Positions 60,570-64,000 of a DNA stretch of 64,000 bases are shown one piece after another; positions within the stretch are counted from its first letter, which is position 1, and each line of letters opens with the position of its first letter. Position numbers and translations under genes: made by a program. This stretch comes from Torreya grandis. Taxonomy: Eukaryota; Streptophyta; Pinopsida; Cupressales; Taxaceae. Below the pieces are notes generated by a model that had not been told where the DNA came from, searched no databases, and worked only from the letters and a program-made list of their open reading frames with translations. Location: NCBI GenBank assembly GCA_037957365.1, contig JARHVA010003528.1, positions 1,478,501-1,542,500 of the forward strand, given 5' to 3'.

Positions 60570-61680
60570 ATGGGAGGGGACAAAGACTATTTTGAGCCAA
60601 TTTCCTATTATGATATCAAAAATAATAATCATGTATGTCAAAAACTGGTTAAAGGGGGGATAGCCCCTTTTATGGAATGCTTGGTAAGGCAAGATACCTC
60701 GCTCTCTAGAGATTTTTCCCAAGGATGGAACAACCCTAAGGTGAGAATTCATGGTTTGAAGATTTAGATTATGGAAGAGCTTATTAGAGAGACCACGACG
60801 ATGGAATGTCATGAAGTTAAGGCATTCAGGGATAAGCACCATAAGGAGGAACTCATGAAAATTTTCTTCAAAAAAGAAAAGTAAAAATATAGGCCTTAAC
60901 CCTCATCCAACAAAGATTTTATGTGAGCTAACCTACCAAGTAAATGGATAAAGGTTTGTCTCTAAATCATGTGATATATAACATTAGAAGGTAAGCATAT
61001 TATCTCTATTTGCATCATTTGTTGCTCTTGAATCATTTCAAGGGTCATTTCATTAGTATTCCATTTTTTCTATTGCAATCATTGGAAATGTTTATTTTGA
61101 ATTTCAAGAAGAATATAGTGATGGATTTAATTCACTAGGGACTTTTCTTCTAATCAAATAGGGGGAACTACTCTAGTCTAAGATCATTTTTGAGGCCACT
61201 GATATCAATAGTGAGAAGGAGGAGTCGGTGGAGGGAGTAAATTCCTCTCAGCCTGAACTTGAAGAGGAAAATCATGGGAATGATTTAGGGGATTCAAGTG
61301 CCTACATCCATAAAAATCACAAAATTGATTTGGGAATCCCTTCTACAACTCTAGAGGTAAAGTTATCTTGGGGGTTGATATCAACAAGGGTGTTGAGATT
61401 CCCTCCAAAAACTTCACACTAAAATTGCAATCCAAAACCTTCTCTGTGGAGAAATTTTAGAGGAATTTGAGAGCCTTTGTAATTTTATTTGTGATAACAA
61501 ATTTGTATTTAATGTTGGTAAGATCCCTGAGACCCAAACCCCCAAAGATGATCCCACATAGAAGGACAAATAGGAGGAAGACCTTCAAGTTTCTGAGGAA
61601 GACAAAAGAGGACCTTCCAATTAGATTCCAAAAGGAAGAAATTGGATAAGGAGGAAGAATAATTCATTATAATCTAGACC
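60570..61680 (+). pseudogene. Unrecognised coding-like segment at the LINE 3' end
   Basis: Open from 60570 to 60767, with a GIAPFMECLVRQDTSLSRDF stretch. After one stop the same frame continues, with IMEELIRETTTMECHEVKAF, then a Lys/Glu-rich stretch to about 60885. Further coding-like pieces follow (YITLEGKHI at about 60975) and an acidic piece at 61228-61422. It lies inside the LINE target duplication, so it either belongs to the LINE or was inserted into it. I cannot name a family. Plant L1 elements normally end soon after RNase H, so this would be an extra ORF or an acquired fragment. Confidence 0.45.
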
Positions 61681-61950
61681 AGAGGCAAATGTAACAAAAA
61701 ATCTAATACAGTGACCAAGCAACTGGTCGCTTATTTTGAATCAGACTAACTCTATTTATCTCACTACCATAAGCTCCTTTTTGGTCTTCTAGCTGACAGT
61801 TGGCTGATGTATTATAGTAGTTTAGCTAATTTGTTGGGTTAGCCCTTTTATCTCTCTCAGTTGTTATGTTTTTTCTTACTTATATTTTGGTTCTCTTTTA
61901 TACTAGGTACAAGCCCCTCCAACCCATCTTTTACCAATCTAATAAAAAAT
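61681..61950 (+). other. LINE 3' untranslated region and A-rich tail
   Basis: Pyrimidine-rich sequence (about 61840-61900) followed by AATCTAATAAAAAAT directly before the second target-duplication copy. The tail is short and not a pure poly(A). Confidence 0.7.
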
Positions 61951-61965
61951 AAAGGTATCATGATG

Positions 61966-63976
61966 AGTTTATTTTATGTGTGATAAATAAGGGGTTCCAA
62001 AGGTGTTCTAATATTATTAAATATTGATGATGAGATGATTAGGTAAGTAATATACATATTATCCATTAGGGTACTTTCTTAGTCACTATGATGTAGTGAG
62101 AACTCTATTAGAGGATAACAAAAATAAGCAATAGAACCCCAGCAGTGAGATTGGTGATAATAATCACTTGGTATACAGTTGGGTTATGTGTAACATTAAA
62201 CACATAGACACTTATAATATTATGATTTGGTAGGCGCAATTAAAAAATGGATACATTATGTTAAGTGTGTAAAATTATCCACATGAGCACATGGTGATGA
62301 GAAAGGAAATAAAATTAAGAGAAGCATTGATTCATGACTACTGAGGTATAAATGAGATGGAGTAAAATAGGCTACATAAATTACAATGGAAAAATTACCA
62401 TCTAAATGATAATTGTGAATTATTTTTGAGGAAAAAATAATATAAATATTGGAACCCATGGTGGATAAATACATATTATCCCAATAATTATAAATTAAGG
62501 CCATATGAGATTAAAAGTGATCGGTCCATTTGGTATCCATGGTGGATAACACTTAACTAGTATTAAATATAGTTGTGAGAAACAAGTATATAAGTCATAA
62601 CCCAAATTGAAAGAGATCAAAGTGGTTGTAAAACCTTTAATATGATTGTGTGTACATAAAATAAAAAAATATGGTAAGAGACTGAGGTTATCCATTTAGT
62701 CCGTAATGAGTAAATATAATAAGGAAAGAAGTAACAACAAGAAATCTTCATGTCAAAATTGATTGTGGATTTACCTTCCTTAATTTAATGTAACTTGACA
62801 AAATGATATAAATTAATTCTAATAATTAATGGTTTCCATATATATATAAATAAAGAGAGTAATTAAAAATATAAGGAAGCTTATGGAAGAGAGTTCCACA
62901 AATTCATATGACTAGCTAATCAGTCATTCATATAGTTCATATGGTAAGATCACCCAAGATGGATTTTTTCTATGGTCCAGATTTCCAAAAGTGGATTGAG
63001 AAAAGTTTTTTTTAACAATAAGGAAATGGAATCATAATAAATTAAAAATATATTATGTAATAAATAGGGAAGTTTCATAACCTTATTGAGGTAATTATAA
63101 TCCCTGTTTTTTATTCTTTTTCCCTTTTATTGAAGGTGTGGATTTATTTGATGATTTGAGGATATTGTTTTGATATTTCAATTTCCCTAATTTTGTAGGT
63201 TTACATTTGATTCCATTTACATTTGGATGAAGGATGTGTATTTATTGAATTATTAATGGATCTTATTTTTGTGGAGAATCTCCATTGTGAATAATTGCAT
63301 TTTATGATAGTGGTTAGATTGTCCTATTTACTATATTATTATTCTCCATCCATTATGTTTTCCATCCTCTATGATTTCTTTATGTGGCTTAGAATAAGGA
63401 TAATAGTGGATATTTTCATATATAAGTACATGTGATTCTAGTAGAACCATTACTATAGTCACATAGCATAGAGGCTTTTCCGAAGGTGCTAGGAGAGGTG
63501 GTAAAGTCCCAGGTCTATTATTTTTGGATAATTGACTCTTGGGGGCTAAATGTCTCCACTCTATGATTAATTATTAACCATGTTATTAGATGCCATGTGA
63601 AAGTGTTTATATCACAAGTGTTTCATATTACTTACACCTGTATGTGATCATTCCTTATTTAATCTCATTGGTTAAGTTAAAACATAAGATTAAATAAATG
63701 ACAAAAGGTTGTCGCATCAGTATGGGTATGAAATATTAGGTTGGCACTAAGTGGGTTGAGTAGTATACATATATATGCCCACATAGTAGACACAAGTTTC
63801 CTCAATACCCCATTATGGACATGTGCACTCATTGTGAGAGTTTTTGGGTGGAACATAGAACCAATCATATCTCATCCAATTATATTCTCAAAATCAAGTT
63901 GTGATAAGCCAAGAAAGATTCACAATTAGGTGTAAGTTTTTTAACTTTCACCTTTACCTCTCAACATAAGTTTATA
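61966..63976. other. Gene-free AT-rich DNA
   Basis: No domain or element boundary recognised. CCATGGTGGATAA occurs twice (about 62457 and 62539), a small local duplication only. Confidence 0.5.
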
Positions 63977-64000
63977 ATATATATATATAGAGAGAGAGAT
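63977..64000. repeat. (TA)n(GA)n microsatellite at the window edge
   Basis: A TATATATATA run passes into AGAGAGAGAGAT and is cut by the end of the window. Confidence 0.8.

Larger units (their letters stand above)
54871..61950 (+). mobile_element. Full-length L1-type LINE with 15-bp target-site duplication
   Basis: AAAGGTATCATGATG occurs exactly at 54856-54870 and again at 61951-61965; two further upstream bases (AT) also match. Between them lies a 7.08-kb non-LTR element: ORF1 with a DUF4283-like domain, ORF2 with apurinic endonuclease, reverse transcriptase and RNase H domains, and a 3' region ending in an A-rich AATAAAAAAT tail. The duplication and the tail fit target-primed reverse transcription. 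All ORFs are broken by stops and frameshifts. A coding-like segment downstream of RNase H (60570-61120) is not a usual part of plant L1 elements. Confidence 0.92.

Overview
This window looks like plant nuclear intergenic DNA made almost entirely of old transposable elements. It is strongly AT-rich. I found no intact host gene, rRNA, tRNA or CRISPR array. The plant assignment rests on Ty1/copia and Ty3/gypsy retrotransposons primed from the initiator-Met tRNA, an L1-type LINE whose ORF1 has a DUF4283-like domain and whose ORF2 carries an RNase H domain, and a decayed plant mobile domain (PMD). The density of nested, decayed retroelements suggests a large genome. The species cannot be named from the sequence.

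Layout. 1-5170: gene-free, with a long (TG)n(TA)n microsatellite. 5171-7195 and 27842-29909: two arms of a diverged inverted repeat of about 2 kb. Between them is a nest. A Ty3/gypsy element has LTRs of 1148 and 1147 bp (8197-9344 and 20016-20794 + 27474-27841), a decayed gag-protease and no visible RT or integrase. Its coding region is split by a non-coding, LARD-like element (10955-18620, LTRs about 1.16 kb). Its 3' LTR is split by a reverse-strand Ty1/copia element (20795-27468) that is nearly complete, with about 5% LTR divergence and unusual TA...TA termini. The order of insertion is gypsy first, then LARD and copia.

32041-33070: a plus-strand PMD pseudogene. 34506-34936: a degenerate array of hairpin-like units. 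35380-37350 and 45112-46980: two reverse-strand Ty3/gypsy gag fragments. 38365-43445: a long decayed reverse-strand reading frame that I do not recognise. It is split by a 1381-bp solo LTR with a perfect 5-bp target duplication, and removing the LTR rejoins the frame exactly. 48672-53305: a degenerate LTR pair enclosing microsatellites and a hairpin minisatellite. 54871-61950: a full-length LINE, 7.08 kb, bounded by a perfect 15-bp target-site duplication. It has ORF1, an endonuclease-RT-RNase H ORF2 and an unexplained coding-like segment at its 3' end. 61966-64000: nothing recognised.

None of the elements is likely to be autonomous. Every coding region has stops or frameshifts, and several catalytic residues are lost (integrase Asp, LINE endonuclease Glu, LINE RT second Asp). 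The strongest leads are the long unrecognised frame split by the solo LTR, the LINE 3' coding-like segment, the copia termini, and the inverted repeat whose right arm starts exactly at the gypsy LTR edge. All similarities were read by eye; no alignment or database search was run.
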